From a virus: a DNA stretch of 45,047 nucleotides. The position numbers were made by a program, and so were the translations under genes. The notes below the pieces were generated by a model that saw nothing but the letters and a program-made list of their open reading frames with translations, searched no databases and had not been told where the DNA came from. The stretch is from positions 1 to 45,047 of IMG/VR virus record IMGVR_UViG_3300020202_000111; one strand, given 5' to 3'. Below are positions 31,744-38,325 of this stretch, in pieces (position 1 is the first letter of the stretch; every line of letters begins with the position of its first letter).

Positions 31744-32354
31744 TGACAAAAACGCGCGTCCGACTTTTGCTACTCAAAGGTGCTGGTGCCGCCGGTGCCG
31801 CTACCGTCCTGATTCTGGACGAGTTCACGGCGGCGAACGGTACGGCGCTGTCAGGCCGCGCCCCGTCGCCGACGAACACGCCCGGTTTCAACTGGGCCAA
31901 CCTGAAGGGCACATGGGACATACAGAACAATCGGGCGCAGGCAGCCACGCTAGACGATGGTGTGGCGCGGTGCGCTGTCGATAGCGGCGTGAGCGACTTT
32001 GTAGCACGGGTAACATTCAACCCGAGCGCGGCGGCTATCGCTGATTCAAATGTGATTGCGCTGCTGGTGCGGTTGACGGACGCGGGCAACTACTGGGCAA
32101 TCGGCACGCAGGCGCATACGTTCAACATCTTTCAGGTGGGTCCGGGCTTCGACAACCGCGCCAGCGCGTCGGTGACGATTAACGCCGGGGTGGATCATGA
32201 AATCGAGGTCACAGTGTCAGGCACGGAGATCAGCGCGACACTCAACGGCGGCAATCTGCTGACCTACTCGTCCAGCGTCCATCAGACCAGTACGAAGGTC
32301 GGCATGTGGGCCTCGGCTGATACCCCATTCGATGACCTGACGGTGGAGCAGTAA
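31743..32354 (+). CDS. LamG/concanavalin-like lectin-domain protein, 203 aa
   Basis: The N-terminus is basic and hydrophobic (RVRLLLLKGAGAAGAATVLIL). From about residue 25 a jelly-roll pattern follows: LDEFTAANGTALSGRAP, FNWANLKGTWDIQNNRA, then GNYWAIGTQ and HEIEVTVSGTEISATLNGGNLLTY, ending STKVGMWASADTPFDDLTVE. This fits a LamG-like carbohydrate-binding fold. A role in host surface recognition is likely, either as a virion fibre component or a secreted binder. Confidence 0.7.
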   Translation: MTKTRVRLLLLKGAGAAGAATVLILDEFTAANGTALSGRAPSPTNTPGFNWANLKGTWDIQNNRAQAATLDDGVARCAVDSGVSDFVARVTFNPSAAAIADSNVIALLVRLTDAGNYWAIGTQAHTFNIFQVGPGFDNRASASVTINAGVDHEIEVTVSGTEISATLNGGNLLTYSSSVHQTSTKVGMWASADTPFDDLTVEQ

Positions 32355-32623
32355 TGGCAGATAAACGAGCGCAGTTCATCGGCGTATGGGAAACGCTCCC
32401 CGACGGGCAGAACCGCCCCGCTGCGGTGGGTATCTGGCTGGCGGCGCGGGCGATTGACCCGACTCTGGCGTGGGCTAATCTGCGTGATACCGGGCAGGAA
32501 AATGTTGTCCCTGAGCCGAATGTGTGCGTATGGGAAGTAGATCGGGTCAGTGAGGCGCTGTTGGACGCGCTGGAAGACGATCCGCAGGGGCGGTTTGAAA
32601 TTCTGTGGGAAGAAACGCTATGA
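32354..32623 (+). CDS. Hypothetical protein, 89 aa
   Basis: It overlaps the lectin-like gene by one base (TAATG) and the next gene by ATGA. Trp-rich and mixed alpha/beta (FIGVWETLPDGQNRPA, VGIWLAARAI, RFEILWEE). Not recognised. As part of the final late trio it may act in fibre assembly, but nothing in the sequence proves this. Confidence 0.55.
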   Translation: MADKRAQFIGVWETLPDGQNRPAAVGIWLAARAIDPTLAWANLRDTGQENVVPEPNVCVWEVDRVSEALLDALEDDPQGRFEILWEETL

Positions 32624-32925
32624 CTATCATCGACACGGGCGATACTGACCGGATAGACAAACCCGCCGATGCCACTGTAGACGCGGTGGAATATACCGGC
32701 CTGCGCACCTATCTGGCGGCGCGGGGCGTCACGCTGACAACCCTTGATGAGAAGCTGGGCACGGAGGCGGGCGCGCGGGATCGCAAAGAGATCGCCAGTG
32801 CGGTGATTGCGCTGTGCAACGCTCTGCCGAAGGCGGTTGTTGTAAAGCCGCCTGTTGACGAGCCCGGCGGGATTGGCCCGCGCCTGCTGAGGGCGCTGGA
32901 TAACTTCATCTTCGGGGATGTGTAA
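32620..32925 (+). CDS. Hypothetical protein, 101 aa, last gene of the late operon
   Basis: ATG 32620 in an ATGA overlap is used; the in-frame ATG at 32605 is in the previous gene. The first part is acidic (MTIIDTGDTDRIDKPADATVDAVEYTG), followed by two helices. A Pro/Gly turn and a last helix (LRALDNFIFGD) end it. A strong stem-loop starts six bases after the stop. No family recognised. Confidence 0.55.
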   Translation: MTIIDTGDTDRIDKPADATVDAVEYTGLRTYLAARGVTLTTLDEKLGTEAGARDRKEIASAVIALCNALPKAVVVKPPVDEPGGIGPRLLRALDNFIFGDV

Positions 32926-32930
32926 CAAAG

Positions 32931-32957
32931 ACGCCCCGGTGATTGCCGGGGCGTTAA
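32931..32957. terminator. Terminator between the late operon and the leftward immunity-side genes
   Basis: A 9-bp perfect stem acgccccgg/ccggggcgt (32931-32939 with 32946-32954) and 6-base loop. On the plus strand taatgtt follows; on the minus strand ctttgtt follows. It can serve both convergent transcription units. Confidence 0.75.
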
Positions 32958-32976
32958 TGTTCGGATGGAGAAGATA

Positions 32977-33222
32977 TTAACCGGGGTGCTTATCTTCCAT
33001 GATCAGACCGGGCTCGCCCTCTGGCACCAGTTCTGTGCAGGTAGAGTGTTCAGTACTGAGCCATGCGTCAGGACCCTCATCCCACGCGTTACTGGCGGCA
33101 ATCTGGCGGGCTTCCGTCTCACTACCCGCGCGCACTATAAAGCCGTGTTTCATGTCATAAGGGTATTTCCATTCCCCGTCTTCTGAGTTGGGGCCTGTAG
33201 GCCGCAATAGCCAGAGTTTCAT
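32977..33222 (-). CDS. Small phage protein, 81 aa
   Basis: Begins KLWLLRPTGPNSEDGEW and contains HGFIVRAGSETEARQIAA and a Trp/Glu-rich end. Proteins opening KLWLLRP with an RAGSEAEAR-like helix recur in phage genomes, but I know no function for them. It is the last gene of a three-gene leftward operon, its start directly abutting the previous stop (TAGATG). Confidence 0.6.
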   Translation of the reverse strand: MKLWLLRPTGPNSEDGEWKYPYDMKHGFIVRAGSETEARQIAASNAWDEGPDAWLSTEHSTCTELVPEGEPGLIMEDKHPG

Positions 33223-33885
33223 CTACCCCTCCTTGACCTTATGCCCGTTCTGGCTAACGGAATCACCGCGAATTGACAGCCCTAACTCGTCAGCGTAGTT
33301 GTACACCGTGCCCCGACTCTTGCCAATCGCCTTAGCCAGTTGTGACACTTTCATGTCAGGCGATTCCGTCAGGAGCCGTGCCAGTTCTGCCATTGCCTGT
33401 TCTTTTGAAGTGTCAGAAACGTTGTCAGTTGACGCTTTTCTTGACGCTTGACGTTCAACACGCTTTGCCACCTTTTCGGCCTCCTTGACTGCGTGTTGAA
33501 TGTCAGCGCTCACAACCTCTGACAGGTAGATTACCATAAGAGGTAACACCGCTGACATGATAAACGGTCGCAGATTAGCTAACACCCCGGCGCGCAATAG
33601 CTCCGACATGTTTTCAAGCCCGTACACAAGATTGGCATATGTTGACACCAGACAGAACAGAATAACACCTGACCACAACCAGACGGTCGGGCGCTTCTGA
33701 GCTTTCCGGCGCTGAATACCGAATGCCAGCGCCGCGATACCAATATCGACAGCGACGGCCTGAACATAGCCTGATAACAGATTGCCCTTCGAGAGGGTGG
33801 CAAAGGACCATGCGACATGCTGCAAACTACCAGCCATTGCGCCGAATAGAGCAACCCATAGTGCGATTAGTAGAACTCTGTTCAT
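33223..33885 (-). CDS. Membrane-anchored HTH protein, 220 aa
   Basis: The N-terminal 130 residues contain about four membrane helices (LLIALWVALFGAMAGSL, LSGYVQAVAVDIGIAALAF, LWSGVILFCLVSTYANLVY, LRPFIMSAVLPLMVIYLS). A charged, coiled linker follows (VKEAEKVAKRVERQASRKA). The C-terminal 60 residues form an HTH (MKVSQLAKAIGKSRGTVYNYADEL). A DNA-binding domain tethered to the membrane suggests a sensor-regulator or a tether of phage DNA. It overlaps the HNH gene by ATGA. Confidence 0.7.
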   Translation of the reverse strand: MNRVLLIALWVALFGAMAGSLQHVAWSFATLSKGNLLSGYVQAVAVDIGIAALAFGIQRRKAQKRPTVWLWSGVILFCLVSTYANLVYGLENMSELLRAGVLANLRPFIMSAVLPLMVIYLSEVVSADIQHAVKEAEKVAKRVERQASRKASTDNVSDTSKEQAMAELARLLTESPDMKVSQLAKAIGKSRGTVYNYADELGLSIRGDSVSQNGHKVKEG

Positions 33886-34559
33886 TGTTTATCGTCCTCG
33901 AATAGCGATGTCTGCTTCATGTGTTCAAGTGGGCTGATCTGGACAGCAAAAACCATGCCAGCCTCGTCGGGGGTACGGTCTTTTTTGCGTGAGTTGCACG
34001 ACCTACAGGAAGGCACAATATTGGTCACGGTATAAGCACCGCCCTTTGAAACCGGAATGACGTGCTCTTGTTGCAGCTTTCCGCACTCGCTTTCGTGCCT
34101 ACCGCAGTAAACACAGCAATTGCCTGATTGCCCTAAGAGCCATTCCCATTCTTGCTTGGTTAGCTGTGCGATTGCCCGCTTTAATGCCGCCTTGCGCCGA
34201 TGATAGTGTTCGCGATACTTCCACAGATGGGTTGCTCGGTGGACTCGCGCCTGATGTCGAACACGTTCAGGGTTTTGTGCTTTCCACTGGGCTACCCTCA
34301 GCGATTCTTTTGATGCGTGTTTTATGCTGTACCTTTTCGCTTGCTGTTTCGTGCCCTCGGGGTTGTTCTTTCGCCATTCTTGGTTGTACCGTCTTCGGTA
34401 TTCTTTGTTTTGGCTGCGGTGTTTCTGCCAGCAAGGTTTGCACCAATAATTCAACCCGTCGGGCGACTTACCGTCCTTTGAGTATTGGTCTAGGGGTCGT
34501 GGATTGCCACACTTGCGACATACTTTCGTGACAGTTTGTTCTGATGTAGAATCTTGCAT
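33882..34559 (-). CDS. HNH endonuclease with N-terminal zinc knuckle, 225 aa
   Basis: The N-terminus has CRKCG and CKPCW (about residues 13 and 40), then a basic helical region. The C-terminal HNH domain reads CVYCGRHESECGKLQQEHVIPVSKG, then NIVPSCRSCNSRKKDR. It is a longer relative of the protein at 38326-38793. The start is set at 34559: GGAGGGG lies nine bases before this ATG, and the ATG at 34577 is part of that sequence. It may be a homing-type nicking enzyme or aid packaging. Confidence 0.82.
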   Translation of the reverse strand: MQDSTSEQTVTKVCRKCGNPRPLDQYSKDGKSPDGLNYWCKPCWQKHRSQNKEYRRRYNQEWRKNNPEGTKQQAKRYSIKHASKESLRVAQWKAQNPERVRHQARVHRATHLWKYREHYHRRKAALKRAIAQLTKQEWEWLLGQSGNCCVYCGRHESECGKLQQEHVIPVSKGGAYTVTNIVPSCRSCNSRKKDRTPDEAGMVFAVQISPLEHMKQTSLFEDDKQ

Positions 34560-34640
34560 ATAGCTTTGCCCCTCCACTGGGCAGAGGACCAGCGGACGTT
34601 AGCGCGTCGCGGCTGGTGTTTTTATTGGATACATATGGTC

Positions 34641-34709
34641 ATTATATTATACCCGAAACCGCCAAAATTTAGCACAATCTCTGTACTCAAAAGTGTGTCC
34701 AAATGTAAG
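34641..34709 (-). promoter_or_regulatory. Leftward promoter region of the HNH operon with operator-like dyad
   Basis: Two overlapping TATAAT hexamers lie on the minus strand at 34646-34651 and 34641-34646; no good -35 is seen. At 34696-34709 the plus strand matches the 14-base operator cttacaaatgtaag of 10263/10301 at 11 of 14 bases, with one half-site intact. This suggests shared control. Confidence 0.45.
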
Positions 34710-34819
34710 TAACGTGATTGCATGATAGGCGAACCTGCTACCGCTGGTGACATTTAAGCACACATCGGCGCATACTCTCTTACGCAGTTCTGGACACAGG
34801 GCACTTTCGGGGCAGGGGA

Positions 34820-35296
34820 TTATTTGTCACCATCTGCACGGCGGGCACGGCGGGCCTTTGAGAGCCGCCGCAAGCCATCGACATAGGCCGACGCGGCGGC
34901 TACCAGCGCATCCCATATCGGCTCGGCATTCTCCATTTTTAGCGGGGCAAGGATGGCGTCCAGTTCGGCGGCGCGCGGGGATACATGCCGGGTAGTAAGT
35001 TTCAGGCGGTCGGTGTTAGACAGATGGTGGTACACATCGTCGCCCGTCATGTCGTAGCCCGCATTCTGGAGCGCGGCGGCAAGGACTTTCGACAGCGCAA
35101 ACAACGTCGGAGGCTGCGGCTTTTGCCCCGCCTCGATACGGCTGATCTGCGTTCTGTGAATGCCACCCTCGATAACGCCCTGTTCGACAAGCTGGAAGCT
35201 CAAATCGGCTAACTGGTGCTGGCTCAGTCCTGACATGAGCCGATAGCGCTGGATGGTATCAGAGAGGGTTTGTCGAGGCCGTTTGACTGGTGACAT
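34820..35296 (-). CDS. XRE-family HTH regulator, 158 aa
   Basis: A Cro/CI-type HTH occupies about residues 12-70: TIQRYRLMSGLSQHQLADLSF, a Gly/Glu loop, RTQISRIEAGQKPQPPTLFALSKVL. The loop is longer than normal. The C-terminal 80 residues are helical and end in a basic tail. No peptidase dyad is seen, so it is not an autoproteolytic CI. It may control the leftward genes or a host function. It has no ribosome binding site as strong as its neighbours. Confidence 0.8.
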   Translation of the reverse strand: MSPVKRPRQTLSDTIQRYRLMSGLSQHQLADLSFQLVEQGVIEGGIHRTQISRIEAGQKPQPPTLFALSKVLAAALQNAGYDMTGDDVYHHLSNTDRLKLTTRHVSPRAAELDAILAPLKMENAEPIWDALVAAASAYVDGLRRLSKARRARRADGDK

Positions 35297-35327
35297 GCCG
35301 CGAGTCTACGCAATGTTGCGCAGAACG

Positions 35328-35357
35328 CAAAAGACGCGCCAGTGCGGTGACGCGTCT
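35328..35357 (-). terminator. Rho-independent terminator of the leftward gene 35379-35555
   Basis: A 7-bp stem agacgcg/cgcgtct (35332-35338 with 35351-35357), then ttttgcg on the minus strand. It separates the 58-residue gene from the XRE regulator. Confidence 0.7.
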
Positions 35358-35378
35358 CCTGTTGCAGTTGCCTGTTAT

Positions 35379-35555
35379 CTACGCAGCGTTCGCAAGCACC
35401 GTAATCGCCGAAAAGCGGACTATGAGGTCTTCGATTGCCGCAATTACCTGCGCCTTCTCGATGTCGGGTGCTTGCCGCATCCGGCGCACCAGAATCTCAC
35501 GCAGCAAATCCAGACGGTCTAAAAACGATAGTTCATTCAATTCACTCCAATCCAT
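35379..35555 (-). CDS. Small helical protein, 58 aa
   Basis: An AAGGAG lies about five bases before the ATG on the minus strand. The product is acidic and almost all helix (DWSELNELSFLDRLDLLREIL, then APDIEKAQVIAAIEDLIVRF). A terminator follows directly. The strong ribosome site and own terminator make it a convincing gene. Short helical proteins in immunity regions can be antirepressors or superinfection factors, but nothing shows which this is. Confidence 0.65.
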   Translation of the reverse strand: MDWSELNELSFLDRLDLLREILVRRMRQAPDIEKAQVIAAIEDLIVRFSAITVLANAA

Positions 35556-35601
35556 TCTTGCTCCTTGCCCAGCCGATGTTTAACTCCCGTTACGACATTA
35601 G

Positions 35602-35607
35602 ATTATA
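35602..35607 (-). promoter_or_regulatory. Leftward -10 element before the 58-residue gene
   Basis: The minus strand reads TATAAT here, about 46 bases before the start at 35555. A TTGACG lies 14 bases further upstream, shorter than the usual spacer, so strength is uncertain. Confidence 0.4.
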
Positions 35608-35687
35608 CAACCCGGACAAAACGTCAAACGAACATCAAACCACGCCGCATAAAGGGGGTATGCGAACACTTGTTCCATCTTAAGAGG

Positions 35688-36056
35688 TTATGGGATTTTG
35701 CGCAAGCGGCTTCTGGCCTTGTTTTTCAGCTTCAGCTTCATAATAGCCCGGACTTCTTCTTTGTCAGGATCGGGGAGCTCGTTGAATTCTGATACAATTT
35801 CGTAATTCAGCGCGTCGTTAAGAGCCGGGTCTTCAAAGAGTTTGCGCACCATCTCCAGAAACCTGTCTGTTGTCATATAGTGAGCGCTGGCAATCTTGTC
35901 CAGCGTATCGAGCATTACAGGTTTGCCTGACCGCATCCGGCGCACTGTCGCCTCAGATATTCCGGCAAGATCGGCCAATGCCTCATTTGTGCTGTACTCT
36001 TTGCCTTTACCTACTTTCGAGTTTGCCCACGAAGCCAGTAATTTAGTTGTATCCAT
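35688..36056 (-). CDS. Short CI-like repressor with XRE-type HTH, 122 aa
   Basis: The HTH is at about residues 20-60 (YSTNEALADLAGISEATVRRMRSGKPVMLDTLDKIASAHYM). The C-terminus is helical and ends in a basic stretch (MKLKLKNKARSRLRKIP). It lacks the Ser-Lys peptidase domain of lambda-type CI. The ATG at 36056 has GAGGA five bases upstream; earlier in-frame ATGs would extend into the operator region. The gene is divergent from 36233 across two related operators, the layout of a lysogeny switch. It probably represses both promoters. Confidence 0.75.
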   Translation of the reverse strand: MDTTKLLASWANSKVGKGKEYSTNEALADLAGISEATVRRMRSGKPVMLDTLDKIASAHYMTTDRFLEMVRKLFEDPALNDALNYEIVSEFNELPDPDKEEVRAIMKLKLKNKARSRLRKIP

Positions 36057-36082
36057 CAATTCCTCACCCAGGTCTGTAATGT

Positions 36083-36113
36083 AGTATAAGGGCGATTTCG
36101 TCATTCGTGACGA
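36083..36113 (-). promoter_or_regulatory. Repressor promoter and operator 1
   Basis: The -10 TATACT lies at 36083-36088 on the minus strand, with no good -35. The dyad tcgtcattcgtgacga (36098-36113, 6-bp arms) covers the region upstream of the -10. A weak promoter beside an operator suits an autoregulated repressor. Confidence 0.6.
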
Positions 36114-36160
36114 GTAATTGCGCCACAAACGGACAAACCAAAATATTACCACACAACCGC

Positions 36161-36190
36161 TTGACAGGTTAACCACTCTTATGATATTCT
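36161..36190 (+). promoter_or_regulatory. Rightward early promoter
   Basis: Consensus TTGACA (36161-36166), an 18-base spacer starting with the palindrome ggttaacc (36167-36174), and TATTCT (36185-36190). It would drive 36233 and the whole early operon. Confidence 0.65.
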
Positions 36191-36195
36191 ATTGA

Positions 36196-36211
36196 TCGTC
36201 ACTTGTAACGA
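36196..36211. promoter_or_regulatory. Operator 2
   Basis: tcgtcacttgtaacga matches operator 1 at 13 of 16 bases. It lies at about the transcription start of the rightward promoter, where a bound repressor would block initiation. Confidence 0.6.
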
Positions 36212-36232
36212 TTTTTGACGTGAGGGATGATG

Positions 36233-36460
36233 ATGCGTAAAGGCAGAACACAGTTGGTCGGCGTGAAGGTCACACCAGAAGAAAGCCTTGCTCTGGACTG
36301 GCAGGTGCAGCAGGATCGCGCTGCCGGGCGCGACGCAACCCGAAGTACGCTTCTCTATGAAATGGCATTGCGCGGCAACCTGCGTCAGCTTGTGAATTCT
36401 TATCGTGCCTCGAATTCGTCACTAGAGACGAACGGCGGCGGAACGGGTAACGCCTCATGA
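36233..36460 (+). CDS. Small basic protein, possible ribbon-helix-helix regulator, 75 aa
   Basis: The N-terminus RKGRTQLVGVKVTPEESLALDWQ is a basic strand followed by a helix, and RDATRSTLLYEMALRGNLRQL a second helix, as in CopG/Arc-type ribbon-helix-helix proteins. Three ATG codons stand in a row (36227, 36230, 36233); the last is best spaced from the GAGGG. It is the first gene right of the switch and may act like Cro. The stop overlaps the next gene as ATGA. Confidence 0.6.
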   Translation: MRKGRTQLVGVKVTPEESLALDWQVQQDRAAGRDATRSTLLYEMALRGNLRQLVNSYRASNSSLETNGGGTGNAS

Positions 36461-36657
36461 TCATCGACGTTGAACCCTATCGCGGCTATGTGGTCAAAGA
36501 GCTAAAGGCCATCGTTCGCGCTTCCGAAGCAGACGACGCCCCGGCACTGGCGGCGGCGCTCAAAGCAGCCATGAAGCGCGGGCTCGGGGTTGCTTTCCCT
36601 GAACTCAGCGAAGACCTGCGTGCTGTGGAGCGCATGAATCAACAGGCGGCAGCATGA
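36457..36657 (+). CDS. Small hypothetical protein, 66 aa
   Basis: ATGA overlaps at both ends. Almost wholly helical and Ala-rich (VVKELKAIVRASEADDAPALAA, AMKRGLGVAFPEL). No motif recognised. Second gene of the early operon. Confidence 0.55.
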   Translation: MIIDVEPYRGYVVKELKAIVRASEADDAPALAAALKAAMKRGLGVAFPELSEDLRAVERMNQQAAA

Positions 36658-36836
36658 GCAAGAGCAAGCCACGCGGCAAGAGCCGCACGATCATGCTGGC
36701 AGCGCCCCGCACCTGTGACGAGTGCGGCGCGCCGCTGACGGTGCCGTATGTGACGGGCATGGTGAAGCGCTGCGCTGTATGTGAGGTGCGGCGGCTGGCA
36801 ACGTTGGCCGCGAGGCCGGAAGCGAGGGCGGCATAG
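36654..36836 (+). CDS. Small zinc-finger protein, 60 aa
   Basis: A basic start (KSKPRGKSRTIML) precedes CDEC (near residue 21) and CAVC (near residue 40), with a beta hairpin between, as in zinc ribbons. A basic helix follows. It probably binds nucleic acid or a protein partner; unassigned. The next ATG follows its stop directly. Confidence 0.6.
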   Translation: MSKSKPRGKSRTIMLAAPRTCDECGAPLTVPYVTGMVKRCAVCEVRRLATLAARPEARAA

Positions 36837-37409
36837 ATGGACTTTCAACCAGAACAGCAGTCGGCGGCATACGACGTGCCGTTTTTTGAGAATGCCCGCG
36901 CTTCTGATGGGTGGGAAGGGCAGGCAACTACAAAAACCATCAAGCAACTGGAAACCGAGCTAACCAGCGCTATTACAAGGCTGAATGGCGGCGTCACCAG
37001 CATTGTCTGGGGCAAGTTTAATGATGGCAAGAATGAGCGTGAGGGTTGTCGAATTGAGTTCATCCTTCGCCGCGATAACGGGCTCGTTGACAGCGCGCGC
37101 ATCGATCTGGCGTCACTGCCCTGTCGAGACCCAAACAAACCAACTCCATACCGCAAATTCAAGAACTCGGACGCCAGTAAGCGCATGATGCTGTATATGG
37201 CAACTCAGGCGTTTAAGGGTCTGTGGTTTATGCGTATGCTCGCGCCGGGGCTTGTACCGCTAATGCCCTTCCTGCTCATCAAGGACGCTCAGGGGAAGGC
37301 GCAAACCCTAAGCGAACTCTACGCGGCTCAGGGCATGTTTTCAAAGCTGCTTCCCTCGCCAAAAGCTGATTTTGTTGAGGGTGAAGTGATTGAGATTAAG
37401 ACAAAATGA
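36837..37409 (+). CDS. Hypothetical protein, 190 aa
   Basis: An N-terminal polar region is followed by a helix (IKQLETELTSAITRLNG), a mixed strand region (SIVWGKFNDGKNEREGCRIEFILRRDNG), then conserved-looking PTPYRKFKNSDASKRMMLYMATQ and a hydrophobic stretch (GLVPLMPFLLIKD). I do not recognise the family, although the alternation suggests a globular enzyme or DNA-associated protein. Overlaps the next gene by ATGA. Confidence 0.6.
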   Translation: MDFQPEQQSAAYDVPFFENARASDGWEGQATTKTIKQLETELTSAITRLNGGVTSIVWGKFNDGKNEREGCRIEFILRRDNGLVDSARIDLASLPCRDPNKPTPYRKFKNSDASKRMMLYMATQAFKGLWFMRMLAPGLVPLMPFLLIKDAQGKAQTLSELYAAQGMFSKLLPSPKADFVEGEVIEIKTK

Positions 37410-37687
37410 GCGAAGAGCCCGGCGAAGTTTACGCACAAGTATTCACTATCGAAGAGGCGGCGGCTTGGCTTCGCATGGGCGAGGTCAAGTTCAGAGAACT
37501 CGTTTACAAGACAAAGAAAATCAAGCCTGTGTTCACTCTTGCCGAGCTAAAGCGCTTCAATTCCAACAGCCAGCGCGTGGCGACCAAGAGACCCATGAGT
37601 GCGCGAGTCGAGAAGTTGGAAGCGGAAGTGCGCGATCTTAGAAAGCGCATTGAAACGCTGGAGAGCAAGGCAAATGGAAATGATTGA
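37406..37687 (+). CDS. HTH plus coiled-coil protein, 93 aa
   Basis: An excisionase-like domain (VFTIEEAAAWLRMGEVKFRELVYKT, then FTLAELKRFN) covers residues 10-55. A coiled coil follows (ARVEKLEAEVRDLRKRIETLE). It is likely a small DNA-binding dimer. It is distinct in sequence from the HTH proteins of the leftward islands. Overlaps neighbours at both ends. Confidence 0.6.
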   Translation: MSEEPGEVYAQVFTIEEAAAWLRMGEVKFRELVYKTKKIKPVFTLAELKRFNSNSQRVATKRPMSARVEKLEAEVRDLRKRIETLESKANGND

Positions 37688-38021
37688 CGATCCCCGCGAC
37701 ATCCCAACCATCCCGGCACAGCCCGCCGATGACCGCTTCCTGGTATCGCACCAGCAGCAAAATCTAATTTACACGCTGCAAGCGCGGGTGGCAGTGTTAG
37801 AGGCGCAGGTGAGGCAGTTGCGGGTACAGGAGCGCATCAGCCACCACTACCGGGTTGCGCTGGAAAACATCAGCAACACGGCAGATGTGGCTCAAACAAC
37901 ATCGGCGCGGTACTTCGGGCGGATTGCCGATAGCGCATTGGGGCTTGCCGAGGAAATCCTGAGCGAGAACACCGACCCCACCAGCACACCAGCGGAGCGA
38001 GGCAATCAAGATGAATGGTGA
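37674..38021 (+). CDS. Coiled-coil hypothetical protein, 115 aa
   Basis: ATG 37674 or 37680 are the likely starts; the ATG at 37599 lies deep in the previous gene. A helix (LVSHQQQNLIYTLQARVAVLEAQ) forms a coiled coil, followed by further helical sequence to LAEEIL. No family recognised. Confidence 0.55.
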   Translation: MEMIDDPRDIPTIPAQPADDRFLVSHQQQNLIYTLQARVAVLEAQVRQLRVQERISHHYRVALENISNTADVAQTTSARYFGRIADSALGLAEEILSENTDPTSTPAERGNQDEW

Positions 38022-38232
38022 CATGTCGTTTGAGCAGGCATTTGAAGCCTATCGTACAGGTAGCTATCGCTTCCGGCTGCGCCCCGGCGATGCGCGCGAT
38101 CATGAGTGCGGGTGGCTGGTGCGACCAACGCTCACCGTACTGCCGGGCGGCTGGAAGATACGAGTGTGTCACGGCTGCGGAAGTTGCTTCCGAGACGATG
38201 ACAACGCGGCGGCGGTTGAGGTGGCAGCATGA
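38011..38232 (+). CDS. Small cysteine-containing protein, 73 aa
   Basis: It overlaps the previous gene by 11 bases; ATG 38023 is an alternative start. After a short helix come mixed strands and CHGCGSC near residue 53, plus a single Cys earlier (HECGWL). The grouping could hold zinc. No family recognised. Stop overlaps the next ATG. Confidence 0.5.
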   Translation: MNGDMSFEQAFEAYRTGSYRFRLRPGDARDHECGWLVRPTLTVLPGGWKIRVCHGCGSCFRDDDNAAAVEVAA

Positions 38233-38324
38233 TCAAGCGCAGCGCCTACGCAGGCAATCCACGCAAGCGGGCAAAGAAGATCGCAGATGGCAATTGCAAG
38301 GCTAATCGCCGGAAGGGGCGTTGA
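38229..38324 (+). CDS. Tiny basic protein, 31 aa
   Basis: ATGA overlap with the preceding stop, and a second gene begins one base after its TGA. Nearly half its residues are Lys or Arg (NPRKRAKKIADGNCKANRRKG). It fills an otherwise odd 93-base gap in a seamless operon. It may bind nucleic acid or be a leader for the HNH gene. Confidence 0.4.
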   Translation: MIKRSAYAGNPRKRAKKIADGNCKANRRKGR

Positions 38325-38325
38325 G

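Noticed and set aside
34559-34577. The ATG at 34577 as start of the leftward HNH gene
   Set aside because: That ATG overlaps the GGAGGGG ribosome site, which is correctly spaced for the ATG at 34559.
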